Below are positions 1 to 9,242 of a stretch of DNA of 64,000 nucleotides, one piece after another; position 1 is the stretch's first letter; each line of letters opens with the position of its first letter. Under the pieces are notes generated by a model that made no database searches, had not been told where the DNA came from, and was given only the letters and a program-made list of their open reading frames with translations. Source of the DNA: Desmonostoc vinosum HA7617-LM4 (GTDB taxonomy: Bacteria > Cyanobacteriota > Cyanobacteriia > Cyanobacteriales > Nostocaceae). The position numbers were made by a program, and so were the translations under genes. The stretch is from contig JAHHHC010000007.1 in assembly GCA_019359515.1 (NCBI GenBank), positions 171,508 to 235,507 on the forward strand, written 5' to 3'.

Positions 1-508
1 GAATACAGAGGGGTTGTTGCTGATGACTGCTGACAATTAAATCTGTTGCCATAGAAAGGTCGGCTATATAGCGCTGCCAAAAACTACCTTTACGGCTAAC
101 AATATATTTAGCTATTAAATTAATAATATCATCATCTACCTGATTAAACTCACCTGCCATAAGTTTTTGCTTCCAAATATAAAACTTAGAGTCGGTGGCA
201 TTAATCCATCTCGGAAACAGATAACCGTACCAGTATCTTTCATTGGGTGTCATTTGCTCGAACTTAGATTGTTGTTCTTCTGCCGTAGGTAGAGATTTTA
301 TGACTAACCAAACTGTAGAATCGGTGATTACTTCTAACAGAAAGGCTAGAACCAATGGTTTAGCGGTTAGCGAACCAGGTTTGATATCTTTAACCCAACG
401 ATTGATTTCATCTAATCTTCTCGCTAAATTAGCGTCTATCGAGGAGGCTTGCTCGATGAGGGATTTTAGCTGATTTTTAATCTCTGTTGCTCGCAAACTA
501 TGCCCCAC
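1..508 (-). CDS. Hypothetical protein, 3' end outside the window
   Basis: An open minus-strand frame runs off the left edge, with about 169 codons visible. After an in-frame TAG the first usable start is GTG at 508-506; TTG at 496-494 is an alternative. The translation has protein-like composition, with a charged helical start (EIKNQLKSLIEQASSIDANL), a hydrophobic stretch (KPLVLAFLLEVITD) and an aromatic stretch (RYWYGYLFPRWINATD). I recognise no family. A plus-strand frame at 243-473 lies antisense to it and has weaker composition. Its role is unknown. Confidence 0.55.
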   Translation of the reverse strand, partial: MGHSLRATEIKNQLKSLIEQASSIDANLARRLDEINRWVKDIKPGSLTAKPLVLAFLLEVITDSTVWLVIKSLPTAEEQQSKFEQMTPNERYWYGYLFPRWINATDSKFYIWKQKLMAGEFNQVDDDIINLIAKYIVSRKGSFWQRYIADLSMATDLIVSSHQQQPLCI

Positions 509-582
509 TCTCAGAAACTAAGCTTTTTTAAATTTATACCTAATTAAACTGGAAAATGTCTCTACTCACTTAACTAATATTA

Positions 583-1353
583 TCAACTGTTCTCAGGGTT
601 AATGCCTTGTGCGTGTAACATTTCTCGTAGTCGAATGATTTCTTGTTCGGCTTGTTGGGTGCGTCCTTCGGCTTGTTGGGCACGTTCTTCGGCTTGTTGG
701 GCACGTTCTTCGGCTTGTTGGGCGCGTAATTGTTCTTGTGTGGCAATTTCTTCCGGTGAAGGTATTAATTGATTCTCTACAGTAAAGAATCGGAGTTTAT
801 TTTCATGTACTCCTAAGTATAACTCCAATTGCTGACTCCATAATTGTCCTGCGGATGTAGGTTGAATTTCTTGATACTTGCCATCTACTAAATGAAATCC
901 TCGAAATTCTAATGTCACGGGATCAAACCAGAAATAATCGGGTGTGCGGAAAGTGTCTTGGTAAATTTGTTTTTTTAAGCCTCTATCAATGGCTGCGGTT
1001 GTACGGGATAAAATTTCTACAATTATGTGTGGGTATTTGCCTTCTTCTTGCCACACTACCCAACTTTTGCGGTCTTTTTTTTGAGTTCCCAAAACTACAA
1101 AAAAATCTGGGCCGCGAAAATCTGCTGATTTTTTTTGATTGGGACTGTAATAAATCGTTAAGTTGCCAGATGCATAGAAATCTTGCTTTTCTCGCCACCA
1201 TAATTTGAGTGTGCGGATCAGCAGTTCGATTTGGTCACGGTGGAAGTCACTTTCCAAGGGGGGTTCGTCGCTAAATAAATCGCCAGGGGGAAAGATAATT
1301 TCTGTGTCTAAATTATCACAAGAGGTTATCTCTAGAGTAGCAGGTTCAGACAT
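583..1353 (-). CDS. Uma2 family protein (DUF820, PD-(D/E)XK-like fold)
   Basis: A 256-residue member of the Uma2 (DUF820) family, which is greatly expanded in cyanobacteria and has a restriction-endonuclease-like fold; its biological role is not established. The core shows the typical order: DFRGPDFFVVLG around residue 78, a W-E/K stretch (SWVVWQEEGKYPHIIVEIL) with the family's VEILS signature, then the YFWFDP region. The tail, about residues 208-245, carries repeats of AQQAEER that predict a charged coiled coil and are tandem at DNA level. Two more Uma2 genes lie at 5.6-7.0 kb, so this is one of three local paralogues. Confidence 0.88.
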   Translation of the reverse strand: MSEPATLEITSCDNLDTEIIFPPGDLFSDEPPLESDFHRDQIELLIRTLKLWWREKQDFYASGNLTIYYSPNQKKSADFRGPDFFVVLGTQKKDRKSWVVWQEEGKYPHIIVEILSRTTAAIDRGLKKQIYQDTFRTPDYFWFDPVTLEFRGFHLVDGKYQEIQPTSAGQLWSQQLELYLGVHENKLRFFTVENQLIPSPEEIATQEQLRAQQAEERAQQAEERAQQAEGRTQQAEQEIIRLREMLHAQGINPENS

Positions 1354-1559
1354 ATAAGCGATCGCTCGTTAATTTAAGTTAATTGTACTGAAAATAGAGG
1401 AATTGGTAGTGGTGAAAGCTTAGGAAAGCAACTAGAACGGATTTGATTCTGAAAGAAATCTACACGATCTAAATAGTTGGTTAACGCTAATCTAAACACT
1501 ATCTGACATAACTTTGCTAAGAATAGTTTTCAGTAACAATACAGTTTGTCATCTTCACC

Positions 1560-3530
1560 ATGTCTCAACCAACTATAGAATCAATCCTACAAGAGAATCG
1601 ACTATTCCATCCTGCTAGCAAATTCTCTCAGAATGCTTATATCAAAAGCCTGGACGACTATCAGTACATCTATGACAAAGCCAAATCCGATCCGGAGCAT
1701 TTCTGGGCAGAATTGGCAGAAATAGAACTGCACTGGTTTCAAAAATGGCATACAGTGCTAGATTGGCAACCACCTTTCGCTAAGTGGTTTGTTGGTAGCA
1801 AGATTAATATTTCTTACAACTGCCTAGACAGGCATCTTACCACTTGGCGTAAGAATAAAGCGGCCCTGATTTGGGAAGGTGAACCAGGAGATTCACGTAC
1901 CCTGACTTATGCTCAGCTACACCGGGAAGTTTGTCAATTTGCCAATGTACTTAAGCAATTAGGAGTGCAAAAAGGCGATCGCGTCGGTATTTACATGCCG
2001 ATGATCCCAGAAGCGGCGATCGCCATGTTAGCCTGTGCCAGAATTGGCGCACCCCATAGCGTAGTATTTGGTGGTTTTAGTGCCGAAGCTTTACGCGATC
2101 GCCTCATCGATGCCCAAGCTAAACTAGTCGTGACTGCTGATGGTGGTTGGCGTAAAGATGCGATCGTTCCTCTCAAAGCTCAAGTAGATATCGCCTTAGC
2201 GGATGGTGCTGTTCCTAGTGTAGAGAATGTCCTAGTTGTCAAACGCACCGGACAGGAAATAGATATGCAGGGAGGACGCGATCGTTGGTGGCATGATTTA
2301 CAAAAAAGTGCATCTGCTGATTGTCCTGCCGAACCGATGGACAGCGAAGACATGCTATTTATTCTCTACACTTCTGGCAGTACTGGCAAACCGAAGGGTG
2401 TTGTGCATACAACAGCAGGTTATAACTTGTACACTCACATGACCACTAAATGGATCTTCGACCTGCAAGATACTGATGTATATTGGTGTACTGCTGATGT
2501 TGGTTGGATTACTGGTCACAGCTACATCGTTTACGGCCCCCTTTCTAACGGTGCAACAACGCTGATGTATGAAGGTGCGCCCCGTGCATCAAATCCTGGC
2601 TGTATGTGGGATATCATCGAAAAATATAGTGTAAGCGTTTTTTATACCGCACCTACCGCAATTCGGGCATTTATTAAGATGGGTGAACACCTCCCCAAAG
2701 CGCGAAATCTCTCTTCGTTGCGCCTACTGGGAACCGTCGGTGAACCAATTAATCCCGAAGCTTGGATGTGGTACCATCGGGTCATCGGTGGTGAACGCTG
2801 CCCAATTGTTGATACCTGGTGGCAAACAGAAACTGGCGGCATCATGATTACACCGCTACCAGGGGCAATCCCCACTAAACCAGGTTCTGCCACTCGTCCT
2901 TTCCCCGGTATTATCGCAGATGTCGTGGATTTGGAAGGTAATTCTGTACCCGAAAACGAAGGTGGTTATTTAGCAGTGCGCTATCCTTGGCCGGGAATGA
3001 TGCGGACAGTCTACGGCGATCCAGAACGCTTCCGCCGCACCTATTGGGAACATATTCCGCCGAAAGATGGCAACTACACTTATTTTGCTGGTGATGGTGC
3101 CAGACAAGATGCAGATGGCTACTTCTGGGTGATGGGTCGTGTGGATGATGTACTGAATGTGTCAGGACATCGCTTAGGTACAATGGAAGTAGAATCAGCC
3201 TTAGTTTCCCATCCAGCGGTTGCAGAAGCTGCCGTAGTGGGTAAGCCAGATGAACTCAAAGGTGAAGAGGTAGTTGCTTTTGTGACTTTAGAAGGTACGT
3301 ATCAACCCAGTGATGATTTGAGTAAAGAACTCAAGCAACATGTAGTTCAAGAAATAGGTGCGATCGCTCGTCCTGGTGAAATTCGCTTTACAGACGCCTT
3401 ACCTAAAACGCGATCGGGTAAAATTATGCGGCGGTTGCTGCGGAATTTAGCCGCAGGTCAAGAGATATTGGGTGATACTTCAACGTTAGAGGATAGAAGT
3501 GTCTTGGATAAATTGCGAGGAGGTGCTTAA
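1560..3530 (+). CDS. acs: Acetyl-coenzyme A synthetase
   Basis: A 656-residue AMP-forming acetate-CoA ligase, close to the usual length of about 650. It activates acetate to acetyl-AMP and then acetyl-CoA in the cytoplasm. The N-terminal ACS-type region is followed by the adenylate-forming P-loop [15 protein letters not shown] at about residue 269, the WWQTETGG motif near 420, the [16 protein letters not shown] hinge, and the C-terminal [12 protein letters not shown], whose lysine (about 621) is the catalytic and acetylation site in the family. The start ATG follows a leader with no strong Shine-Dalgarno sequence. The gene appears monocistronic and is followed at once by an AATTACG palindrome. 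Confidence 0.97.
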   Translation: MSQPTIESILQENRLFHPASKFSQNAYIKSLDDYQYIYDKAKSDPEHFWAELAEIELHWFQKWHTVLDWQPPFAKWFVGSKINISYNCLDRHLTTWRKNKAALIWEGEPGDSRTLTYAQLHREVCQFANVLKQLGVQKGDRVGIYMPMIPEAAIAMLACARIGAPHSVVFGGFSAEALRDRLIDAQAKLVVTADGGWRKDAIVPLKAQVDIALADGAVPSVENVLVVKRTGQEIDMQGGRDRWWHDLQKSASADCPAEPMDSEDMLFILYTSGSTGKPKGVVHTTAGYNLYTHMTTKWIFDLQDTDVYWCTADVGWITGHSYIVYGPLSNGATTLMYEGAPRASNPGCMWDIIEKYSVSVFYTAPTAIRAFIKMGEHLPKARNLSSLRLLGTVGEPINPEAWMWYHRVIGGERCPIVDTWWQTETGGIMITPLPGAIPTKPGSATRPFPGIIADVVDLEGNSVPENEGGYLAVRYPWPGMMRTVYGDPERFRRTYWEHIPPKDGNYTYFAGDGARQDADGYFWVMGRVDDVLNVSGHRLGTMEVESALVSHPAVAEAAVVGKPDELKGEEVVAFVTLEGTYQPSDDLSKELKQHVVQEIGAIARPGEIRFTDALPKTRSGKIMRRLLRNLAAGQEILGDTSTLEDRSVLDKLRGGA

Positions 3531-3532
3531 AT

Positions 3533-3571
3533 AATTCGTAATTCGTAATTACGAATTACGAATTACGAATT
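3533..3571. repeat. AATTACG heptamer repeat forming a palindrome
   Basis: Copies of the heptamer AATTACG meet copies of its complement, giving a perfect 32-bp palindrome (3533-3564) plus one further unit. The same heptamer recurs near 36.65, 36.77, 36.86, 48.69, 48.76, 62.87 and 62.95 kb. Placed 3 bp after the acs stop, it could fold as an mRNA 3' hairpin, but there is no U-tract. Confidence 0.85.
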
Positions 3572-3660
3572 GGTATAAGACAGACCCCAACACAAAACTT
3601 ACAGGTTATGGAACCGGGGGACTTAAACCCACGGAACTTGTTAACATTTTTACGAAGTAT

Positions 3661-4185
3661 TTACTTAAAAAGTTTGGCAATAGTTTCCATCAACAGAAAT
3701 AATCGGTAAGGGAAATTAGGAAATTGAATAAAGTCAAAATGCTCGTAAAACAAACGGGCTTGATTATCTTTAGCATCAACCACTACAGCTACTGTAGCTA
3801 TTTCATTTTGCAAACTTCGATATAGTGCATCCATTAAAAGTATCTCGCCTAAGCCCTTTCCTCGATATTTCTTGTCAACTGCTAATCGACCTAAAAGAGT
3901 TGCAGGAACATTTGGATATTTTGGAAGTTTTTTAGTTATCTCAGTTGGTAATTCACTAAATATGATGCTGGTTGAAGACAAAGTGTAATACCCAATGACT
4001 GTGCTAGAACTTTGTTCGATTAAAACAAAGGGAGCAGCCATACGCCTACGGGCGTCTTGCCCGGCTTGTTGCTTCAAATAAAGATCCAGCGGCTCGACTC
4101 CACAAAAAAAAGCCGCCCGGTTTTGTTTAGCCAGCGGCTCTATTAAATATTTATCAGAAGTATCAGAACTATTGGAGAACGTCAC
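3661..4185 (-). CDS. GNAT acetyltransferase, probable toxin of a DUF1778-GNAT module
   Basis: A 174-residue GNAT-fold protein of the TacT/AtaT kind. Known members acetylate the amino group of charged tRNA and stop translation. The acetyl-CoA loop RGKGLG is at residues 108-113 after the beta-4 strand LGRLAVDKKY, and a tyrosine in ARLFYEHFDF (Y147) fits the catalytic tyrosine of the family. The start is GTG at 4185, placed directly against the TAA of the upstream DUF1778 gene, so the pair is translationally linked. The function as a toxin is inferred from family and gene order. Confidence 0.85.
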   Translation of the reverse strand: MTFSNSSDTSDKYLIEPLAKQNRAAFFCGVEPLDLYLKQQAGQDARRRMAAPFVLIEQSSSTVIGYYTLSSTSIIFSELPTEITKKLPKYPNVPATLLGRLAVDKKYRGKGLGEILLMDALYRSLQNEIATVAVVVDAKDNQARLFYEHFDFIQFPNFPYRLFLLMETIAKLFK

Positions 4186-4497
4186 TTATACATCCATTGT
4201 TTGCTTATAACGCTGAGCAGCATCTCGTAATTTTGCACTTGGTTCTGGCGGGTTTAATAATGCTGTAACAAAAACTTCTTGATCTTGCTTAGTTAAAATC
4301 ATCATTTCGTGTTCATGAATAACTTGTTTAGCAGTATTCAAGACACTACTAATAACAAAATCTGTTAGTGTTCGACCCTGAATCTCAGCAGCACGCTGGA
4401 ACAATTCTTTTTGCTCTTTGGTAACACGAACTTCCAAACGTTCAGCTTTGGAGCGCTCTGAATTCACTTTGGAGCCTTTACTCACTGGGACGGTCAT
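4186..4497 (-). CDS. DUF1778 antitoxin (ribbon-helix-helix)
   Basis: A 103-residue protein with an N-terminal basic ribbon-helix-helix (RLEVRVTKEQKELFQRAAEI, then GRTLTDFVISSVL) and a C-terminal tail that in TacA-type antitoxins wraps the acetyltransferase. It is the first gene of a two-gene operon with the GNAT gene, with no spacer between stop and start. RHH antitoxins usually repress their own promoter, which should lie at about 4500-4560. I see no clear operator palindrome there. Confidence 0.85.
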   Translation of the reverse strand: MTVPVSKGSKVNSERSKAERLEVRVTKEQKELFQRAAEIQGRTLTDFVISSVLNTAKQVIHEHEMMILTKQDQEVFVTALLNPPEPSAKLRDAAQRYKQTMDV

Positions 4498-4733
4498 AAT
4501 AGCCTCTACATAATTAGAATGATTGGCTTTGATAAAAGTAGAATGACTTTGCAGTCTTCAAGTTACTTATTGACTGCAAACCATCAATTTTCTACCAACT
4601 CTGGGCAATTTTAACAACTCAGCCGTAAAAATGTACGGCATTTAGCCTCACATACAACATAACAAATTTTCTATTTGTTTGGCTAATAAGTATTTATACT
4701 CAAATGTCGTGAAATATCTCCAATAGGGCAATT

Positions 4734-4817
4734 ATGTCTGAGCAGCACTGGTGGCGTTGGCGCGAATATTTCAAGCAACACACCTTAGATTTATCATGGG
4801 AATCAGGACATTATTAG
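4734..4817 (+). CDS. Possible small protein, 27 residues
   Basis: A short frame, ATG to TAG, unusually rich in aromatic residues (QHWWRWREYF near the start). It ends 13 bp before the next gene. The ribosome-binding sequence is poor (GGG only). It could be a translated leader, a decayed gene end or chance. Confidence 0.25.
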   Translation: MSEQHWWRWREYFKQHTLDLSWESGHY

Positions 4818-4830
4818 GGCATTGAGGACA

Positions 4831-5499
4831 ATGAAGCTGAAGAAGCAGCACAAATCAGTATTTGTTCAACCTCTTAGTTGCATGACGCTGAGTATCATAA
4901 CTGCAATCGGTATATCCCCATCGGTGTTGGCAGCTACTGCACCAGGTTCTCTGCATTTGCCTAAGCAGCAACCGCAGAAGATAGCACAATTTTCCGGTGC
5001 AGATACACCAGAGCGATCGCAGCTTTTGCAAGAGATTAATGCCTTATATAATCAAAGAGACTTTAAAGGTGCTGAGGAAAAGTTACGTCAATTTATTAAA
5101 AAATTTCCAGACGTTGCTTTTGGACACTTTCAATTAGGTAATGTCTTGTTTCGACAAAATAAGCCGGAAGCAGCAATTAGTGCTTATCAAGAAGCTATTA
5201 AACTGAGACCAAAATATGCTCTTGCTTATAATGCGATCGGTGTTGTTTATGCCAGTCAAGACCGCTGGACAGAGGCGCTTAGGGAATATAATCAAGCTCT
5301 AGAAATTAATCCTGAATATGGTGAGGCCTTAACTAATTTAGCGCAGGTACTTTGGCAAACTAATAAACGAACTGAGGCACTTGCTTCTTTGGAAAAAGCT
5401 TTGAATATTTTCAAAGCTCAAAATAGAAATGAAAAAGTTTACCAAGTTGAGCAGATTATGAAACAGATGAAAGCTTTGGATGATCCTAGTGTTTCGTAA
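4831..5499 (+). CDS. Secreted tetratricopeptide-repeat protein
   Basis: A 222-residue protein with a signal peptide (basic KLKKQHK, a hydrophobic segment, then SVLAA as a cleavage region near residue 35), followed by a Q/P-rich linker and three to four TPR units between about residues 65 and 195 (for example AFGHFQLGNVLFRQNKPEAA and ALAYNAIGVVYASQDRW). TPR domains mediate protein-protein contacts, here probably in the periplasm or at the thylakoid lumen. I chose ATG 4831, just after GAGGA; a TTG at 4822 would add three residues. Confidence 0.8.
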   Translation: MKLKKQHKSVFVQPLSCMTLSIITAIGISPSVLAATAPGSLHLPKQQPQKIAQFSGADTPERSQLLQEINALYNQRDFKGAEEKLRQFIKKFPDVAFGHFQLGNVLFRQNKPEAAISAYQEAIKLRPKYALAYNAIGVVYASQDRWTEALREYNQALEINPEYGEALTNLAQVLWQTNKRTEALASLEKALNIFKAQNRNEKVYQVEQIMKQMKALDDPSVS

Positions 5500-5522
5500 T
5501 TCAGAAAATATCACGCAGAGGA

Positions 5523-5563
5523 GCCAGTGCGTTGGGCGGGTTCCTCGCGTTGTAGCAACTGGC
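5523..5563. repeat. 41-bp palindromic element, intergenic copy
   Basis: The element begins GCCAGTGCGTTGGGCGGG and ends GCAACTGGC, so the ends pair. Two copies of exactly the same length sit inside transposase genes at 40656-40696 and 62377-62417. Here it lies in the spacer between a TPR gene and a Uma2 gene. Confidence 0.85.
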
Positions 5564-5648
5564 GTAGCGCAACAGACGCAGCGAATTTTTTAGTGTTTCT
5601 GTGTGAAAATTGAATTAAAATTTTTAAATTAACTTTTGGTTAAAGCCT

Positions 5649-6461
5649 ATGACTTCTTTATCGGCATTAACTTTACCTGATCATACCCAGCTACCAGAGT
5701 CAGACGGTACATTTGTGCAGAATTGGCAAGAGCATCCTCAAAGTATTTTACTAACTGATTCTATTGAACCTATTCTGGAAAAACTTTATCCAGATAGTCA
5801 ATACTGTATAGGGCAGGATTTAGACATTTATTGGCGATTAACTGATCCGCCAGAAAAAGGTGCTACTGCACCTGATTGGTTTTATGTCCCTAATGTACCG
5901 TTGATTCTCAACGGTAAAACGCGGCGTTCTTATGTCTTATGGAAGGAATATGTTGCGCCAATGATTGTAATTGAATTTGTCTCTGGAGATGGTACTGAAG
6001 AACGAGATCAAACACCACCTTCACAGGGAGATGTTGGGAAGTTTTGGATTTATGAACAAGCAATTCGTGTTCCTTATTATGCAATTTATGAAGTATCAAA
6101 AGCACTGGTAGAGGTTTATCATTTGGTTGATAATGTCTATCAACTCATGCAACCCAACGAACGAGGGCATTACCCAATTGCTCCTATGGGGGTAGAGTTA
6201 GGGATATGGCAAGGGGTGTATCAAAACGCAGATTTACCTTGGTTACGGTGGTGGGATGCACAAGGTAATTTATTGCTAATGGGACACGAACGCGCTGATG
6301 TTGAGCGACAAAGGGCTGATGTTGAGCGACACAGAGCTGATGTTGAGCGACACAGAGCTGATGTTGAGCGACAAAAGCGGGAGATAATTGTAGAGAAACT
6401 GCGATCGCTTACTCCTGAACAACTTGATGCTTTAGGGATTGAACCACAAATATTGGACTAG
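5649..6461 (+). CDS. Uma2 family protein (DUF820)
   Basis: A 270-residue Uma2 protein of the subgroup whose core reads APDWFYVPNVP, then YVLWKEYVAPMIVIEFVSGDG and FWIYEQAIRVPYYAIYE. The tail at about residues 215-245 contains four near-perfect octapeptide repeats of the ADVERQR/ADVERHR kind, which are almost identical at DNA level and so look like recent slippage expansion. The stop overlaps the stop of the next, convergent Uma2 gene by 4 bp. Confidence 0.87.
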   Translation: MTSLSALTLPDHTQLPESDGTFVQNWQEHPQSILLTDSIEPILEKLYPDSQYCIGQDLDIYWRLTDPPEKGATAPDWFYVPNVPLILNGKTRRSYVLWKEYVAPMIVIEFVSGDGTEERDQTPPSQGDVGKFWIYEQAIRVPYYAIYEVSKALVEVYHLVDNVYQLMQPNERGHYPIAPMGVELGIWQGVYQNADLPWLRWWDAQGNLLLMGHERADVERQRADVERHRADVERHRADVERQKREIIVEKLRSLTPEQLDALGIEPQILD

Positions 6462-7039
6462 GAAATATTATCTTCGATCAATAATACGTCTTCATATATT
6501 GCTGCGATCGCACAACGCAAATCAATGCTAGCTAAATGTATTTCTTCCTCTTTCCCATAAGGGTAAAGTACCCAATGTCCTTCTGGATTGCGACGGAAGC
6601 ACTCTACACTCATTTGCTGTGCAGATATTAATACATATTCTTGTAGTGAATCTAATTTTCGATAGTCAGCAAACTTTTTACCTCGGTCAAAAGCTTCTGT
6701 TGTCTCTGAAAGTACTTCTACAATTAAACAAGGATGAGATTTAAAATACTCGAATTCTCTATCTCGTGTATCGCAAGTCACCATTACATCGGGATAGAAG
6801 TAGCGGTTGATCACATCAATTCTAGCTTTCATGTCTAACATGTAAACACGACAACCACTACCCCGAAGATGGTTGCGTAGCAGCATAGAGAAATTCATAC
6901 TAACGGTAACATGAGCATCACTGGCTCCTGCCATTGCGTAGACTTGCCCATCAATATATTCGTGTTTGATTTGGCTGGCTTTCTCGCCTTCTAAATATTC
7001 TTCTGGGGAAATATAGTATTCACTCTGGCTAATGATCAT
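6458..7039 (-). CDS. Uma2 family protein (DUF820)
   Basis: A 193-residue Uma2 protein of the compact subgroup without a coiled tail. Visible family motifs are YISPEEYLEGEKASQIKHEY, then YFYPDVMVTCDTRD (the catalytic-type Asp strand) and HPCLIVEVLSETTEAFDRG (E and K/R side). It is convergent with and overlaps the preceding Uma2 gene. The family resembles PD-(D/E)XK nucleases, but no substrate is known. Confidence 0.9.
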   Translation of the reverse strand: MIISQSEYYISPEEYLEGEKASQIKHEYIDGQVYAMAGASDAHVTVSMNFSMLLRNHLRGSGCRVYMLDMKARIDVINRYFYPDVMVTCDTRDREFEYFKSHPCLIVEVLSETTEAFDRGKKFADYRKLDSLQEYVLISAQQMSVECFRRNPEGHWVLYPYGKEEEIHLASIDLRCAIAAIYEDVLLIEDNIS

Positions 7040-7286
7040 CTTAGTACTTTAGTATTTCAGTAGTTATATTTTACCAGTATGCTCAATCTAATGAGCAACA
7101 GCCCCACCAGTGGCCTTTAGTTTTTTAAAGAATAAAATAGCAAAACCGTTGATTAATAAAGTAAAAACAATCCTTAAAAGCCATTACAAAAGCTTCACGG
7201 CGAACTATGTTAGATATAGATGCGATCGCTTTTAACTGAAATATTTATCATAATCAGGACGAATTTTAGCATCCAATTATTTATTC

Positions 7287-8552
7287 TCAATCTCTCTTAA
7301 TCGAAACAATTCCCTTTTGCTCATAAATTGGAAGAACCATCTTCCTTAAATTAGGCAACTGTTTAGAAAAAATAATAGCTCCTAAAAGACAAGCTATGCC
7401 ATCAATCATTAAAGTAGTAGGAGCGCCAATATGATCTGCTAATGTCCCTCCCAACAAATTACCCAAAGGTATCATCCCCAAAAAGGACATTGTATACAAA
7501 CTCATCAACCTGCCACGTTTATCATCTTCAACAATAGTTTGCAAGAACGTGTTACTAGCAGCTATTTGGAGAATTGTACCCAAGCCAACAAACAACATTG
7601 TAAATAAAGAAAGTGGTAAAAACCGAGATAAAGAAAAGGCAATTAGACCAACCCCTAAAATTGCTGGAGCTAATGCAATCACATTACCAATTCCGAAAAT
7701 TGTCTTGCGAGTAGCTAAATAAATGCCCCCAAACAAAGCCCCAACTCCTGAAGCTGCCATTAAAAATCCTAAACTTTCTGCACCACCTTTAAGAATTGTC
7801 TCTGCAAAAATTGGGACAAGAATTGTATTTTGTAATCCCATCAAGCTGACTAAAGTTGATAACAACAAAATTGCTCGAATTGGTGGAAAGCTAAAAGCAT
7901 ATACAAATCCCTCTTTAACTCTTTGCAAAGGATTACCATCGTTTATTAAAGTTCTCCAAGGTTTAACTTTCATTGCCAATAAAGCAGCAATTACGGCAAT
8001 ATAGCTCAAACCATCAATTAAAAAACAATATGCAACTCCAACTCTAGCAATTAATAAACCCCCAATCGCAGGGCCAATTAACCGCGCCCCATTGATCATC
8101 GTTGAGTTGATAGCGATCGCATTGGCTAAATCTTCTCTGCGTTCAACCAGTTCCGGCACAAATGCCTGTCTTGCGGGCGCATCTAAAGCATTAATGAATC
8201 CTTGCAATAAACTTAAAGCGATAATATGCCAAACTTCAATTACACCAGTTAACGCCAACACCGCCAATGTTAACGATTGAATCATTGCCAAGATTTGCGT
8301 GCCAATTAAGGTATGATACCGAGAGAATCGGTCTACAAAAACGCCACCAAAGGGAGCCAAAAAGAAGTTAGGAATTTGACTCGTAAATCCCACAACTCCA
8401 AGCATTAATGCTGAATTGGTTAAGTCATAAACTAACCAAATTGTCGCCAATTGCGTCATCCAAGTTCCAATTAGGGAGATACCTTGTCCAGCAAAAAATA
8501 GGCGATAATTTCTTGAGCTTAATGCAGGTAGTAGCAAATTTTTTGTAGTCAT
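7287..8552 (-). CDS. MFS transporter, EntS/MFS_3-type exporter
   Basis: A 421-residue polytopic protein with about 12 membrane segments. The start (NYRLFFAGQGISLIGTWMTQ) and the loop PFGGVFVDRFSRYHTL are typical of the MFS_3 branch that includes enterobactin and small-molecule exporters. It lies 114 bp downstream of a MarR-type gene on the same strand, and similar operator-like sequences precede both genes, which suggests drug- or metabolite-responsive efflux. The substrate cannot be told from the sequence. Confidence 0.9.
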   Translation of the reverse strand: MTTKNLLLPALSSRNYRLFFAGQGISLIGTWMTQLATIWLVYDLTNSALMLGVVGFTSQIPNFFLAPFGGVFVDRFSRYHTLIGTQILAMIQSLTLAVLALTGVIEVWHIIALSLLQGFINALDAPARQAFVPELVERREDLANAIAINSTMINGARLIGPAIGGLLIARVGVAYCFLIDGLSYIAVIAALLAMKVKPWRTLINDGNPLQRVKEGFVYAFSFPPIRAILLLSTLVSLMGLQNTILVPIFAETILKGGAESLGFLMAASGVGALFGGIYLATRKTIFGIGNVIALAPAILGVGLIAFSLSRFLPLSLFTMLFVGLGTILQIAASNTFLQTIVEDDKRGRLMSLYTMSFLGMIPLGNLLGGTLADHIGAPTTLMIDGIACLLGAIIFSKQLPNLRKMVLPIYEQKGIVSIKRD

Positions 8553-8594
8553 TGGTTATTTTATTTAAAATGCGTAGTATTTGCCTATAATTAT

Positions 8595-8610
8595 TTAGTA
8601 TGCGTAATAT
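8595..8610 (-). promoter_or_regulatory. Putative MarR operator in front of the MFS gene
   Basis: TTAGTATGCGTAATAT here closely matches TTAGTGTACGTAATAT (9147-9162) before the MarR gene. A further half-like site, ATGCGTAGTATTT, lies at about 8570-8582. The shared element in both upstream regions suggests that the MarR protein controls both genes. Confidence 0.5.
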
Positions 8611-8666
8611 ATTCTCATGATAAAACTTAACAAAGCTTCACCCTATAGGGTGATTAGGAAGTAACC

Positions 8667-9134
8667 TCAAGAAAGGTTAGCGATCGCCCGGTTAATTAGT
8701 TGAGTCAATAGTTCACGTTCCGTGACGGAAAAACCCTGCATCGCTTGCTCACGTAAATCAGCCGAGATAGGCGGTAAGATGGTCTCCAGTTCTCTACCTG
8801 CATCCGTTAGCCATATCCGCCAGATGCGGCGATCGTGGGAGTCGCGTTCCCGCTGTACTAAACCGCGTTCTTCCATGCGATCTAGCACACCAGTTAAAGT
8901 CCCCCCCACCTGTTTGAGTTTGTCTCCAATACTAGAAGTAGGTAAGCCATCTTCTTGCCACAGGCAGCATAACACTAACCAGTGAAATGGGGTTAATCCA
9001 AATGGTTCTAACTTCTCACTAAACTTGCGGCTGAATAGTTGCGATAGCAGCTTGATTCTGTAGCCCATGCTGTATGGTGCGAGATTTTGCTGCGACGACT
9101 CCACAGTTTGAGAATGATCTGATGTCGAAACCAT
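8667..9134 (-). CDS. MarR family transcriptional regulator
   Basis: A 155-residue winged-helix regulator. The DNA-binding part is PTSSIGDKLKQVGGTLTGVL, followed by the wing VQRERDSHDRRIWRIWLT with the family's DxRxxxxxLT pattern, and dimerisation helices lie at both ends. It is transcribed towards the MFS exporter gene. MarR proteins usually repress themselves and a neighbouring efflux gene until a small ligand binds, and the repeated operator-like sites support this here. Confidence 0.92.
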   Translation of the reverse strand: MVSTSDHSQTVESSQQNLAPYSMGYRIKLLSQLFSRKFSEKLEPFGLTPFHWLVLCCLWQEDGLPTSSIGDKLKQVGGTLTGVLDRMEERGLVQRERDSHDRRIWRIWLTDAGRELETILPPISADLREQAMQGFSVTERELLTQLINRAIANLS

Positions 9135-9140
9135 TTGGCA

Positions 9141-9162
9141 TATTACTTAGTGTACGTAATAT
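9141..9162 (-). promoter_or_regulatory. Putative MarR autoregulatory operator
   Basis: TATTAC and GTAATA form an inverted repeat (9141-9146 and 9156-9161) directly upstream of the MarR start. The segment 9147-9162 is shared with the site before the MFS gene, with two differences in 16 bases. Confidence 0.5.
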
Positions 9163-9210
9163 TATTTTAACTAAATAAAATCGTTTTGGCAATATTTTAA
9201 GACTAAGTTG

Positions 9211-9239
9211 CCCCCAAAACTCAAGTTTTAGGGGTTTTT
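9211..9239. terminator. Hairpin after the TPR gene, terminator-like on the plus strand
   Basis: CCCC-AAAACT pairs with AGTTTT-GGGG, followed on the plus strand by TTTTT. It lies just after the minus-strand stop at 9243, so for that gene it offers a stem without a good U-tract. Confidence 0.45.
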
Positions 9240-9242
9240 ACA

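Noticed and set aside
243..473. Plus-strand frame of 76 codons
   Set aside because: It is antisense to a better, longer minus-strand frame that continues beyond the window edge.
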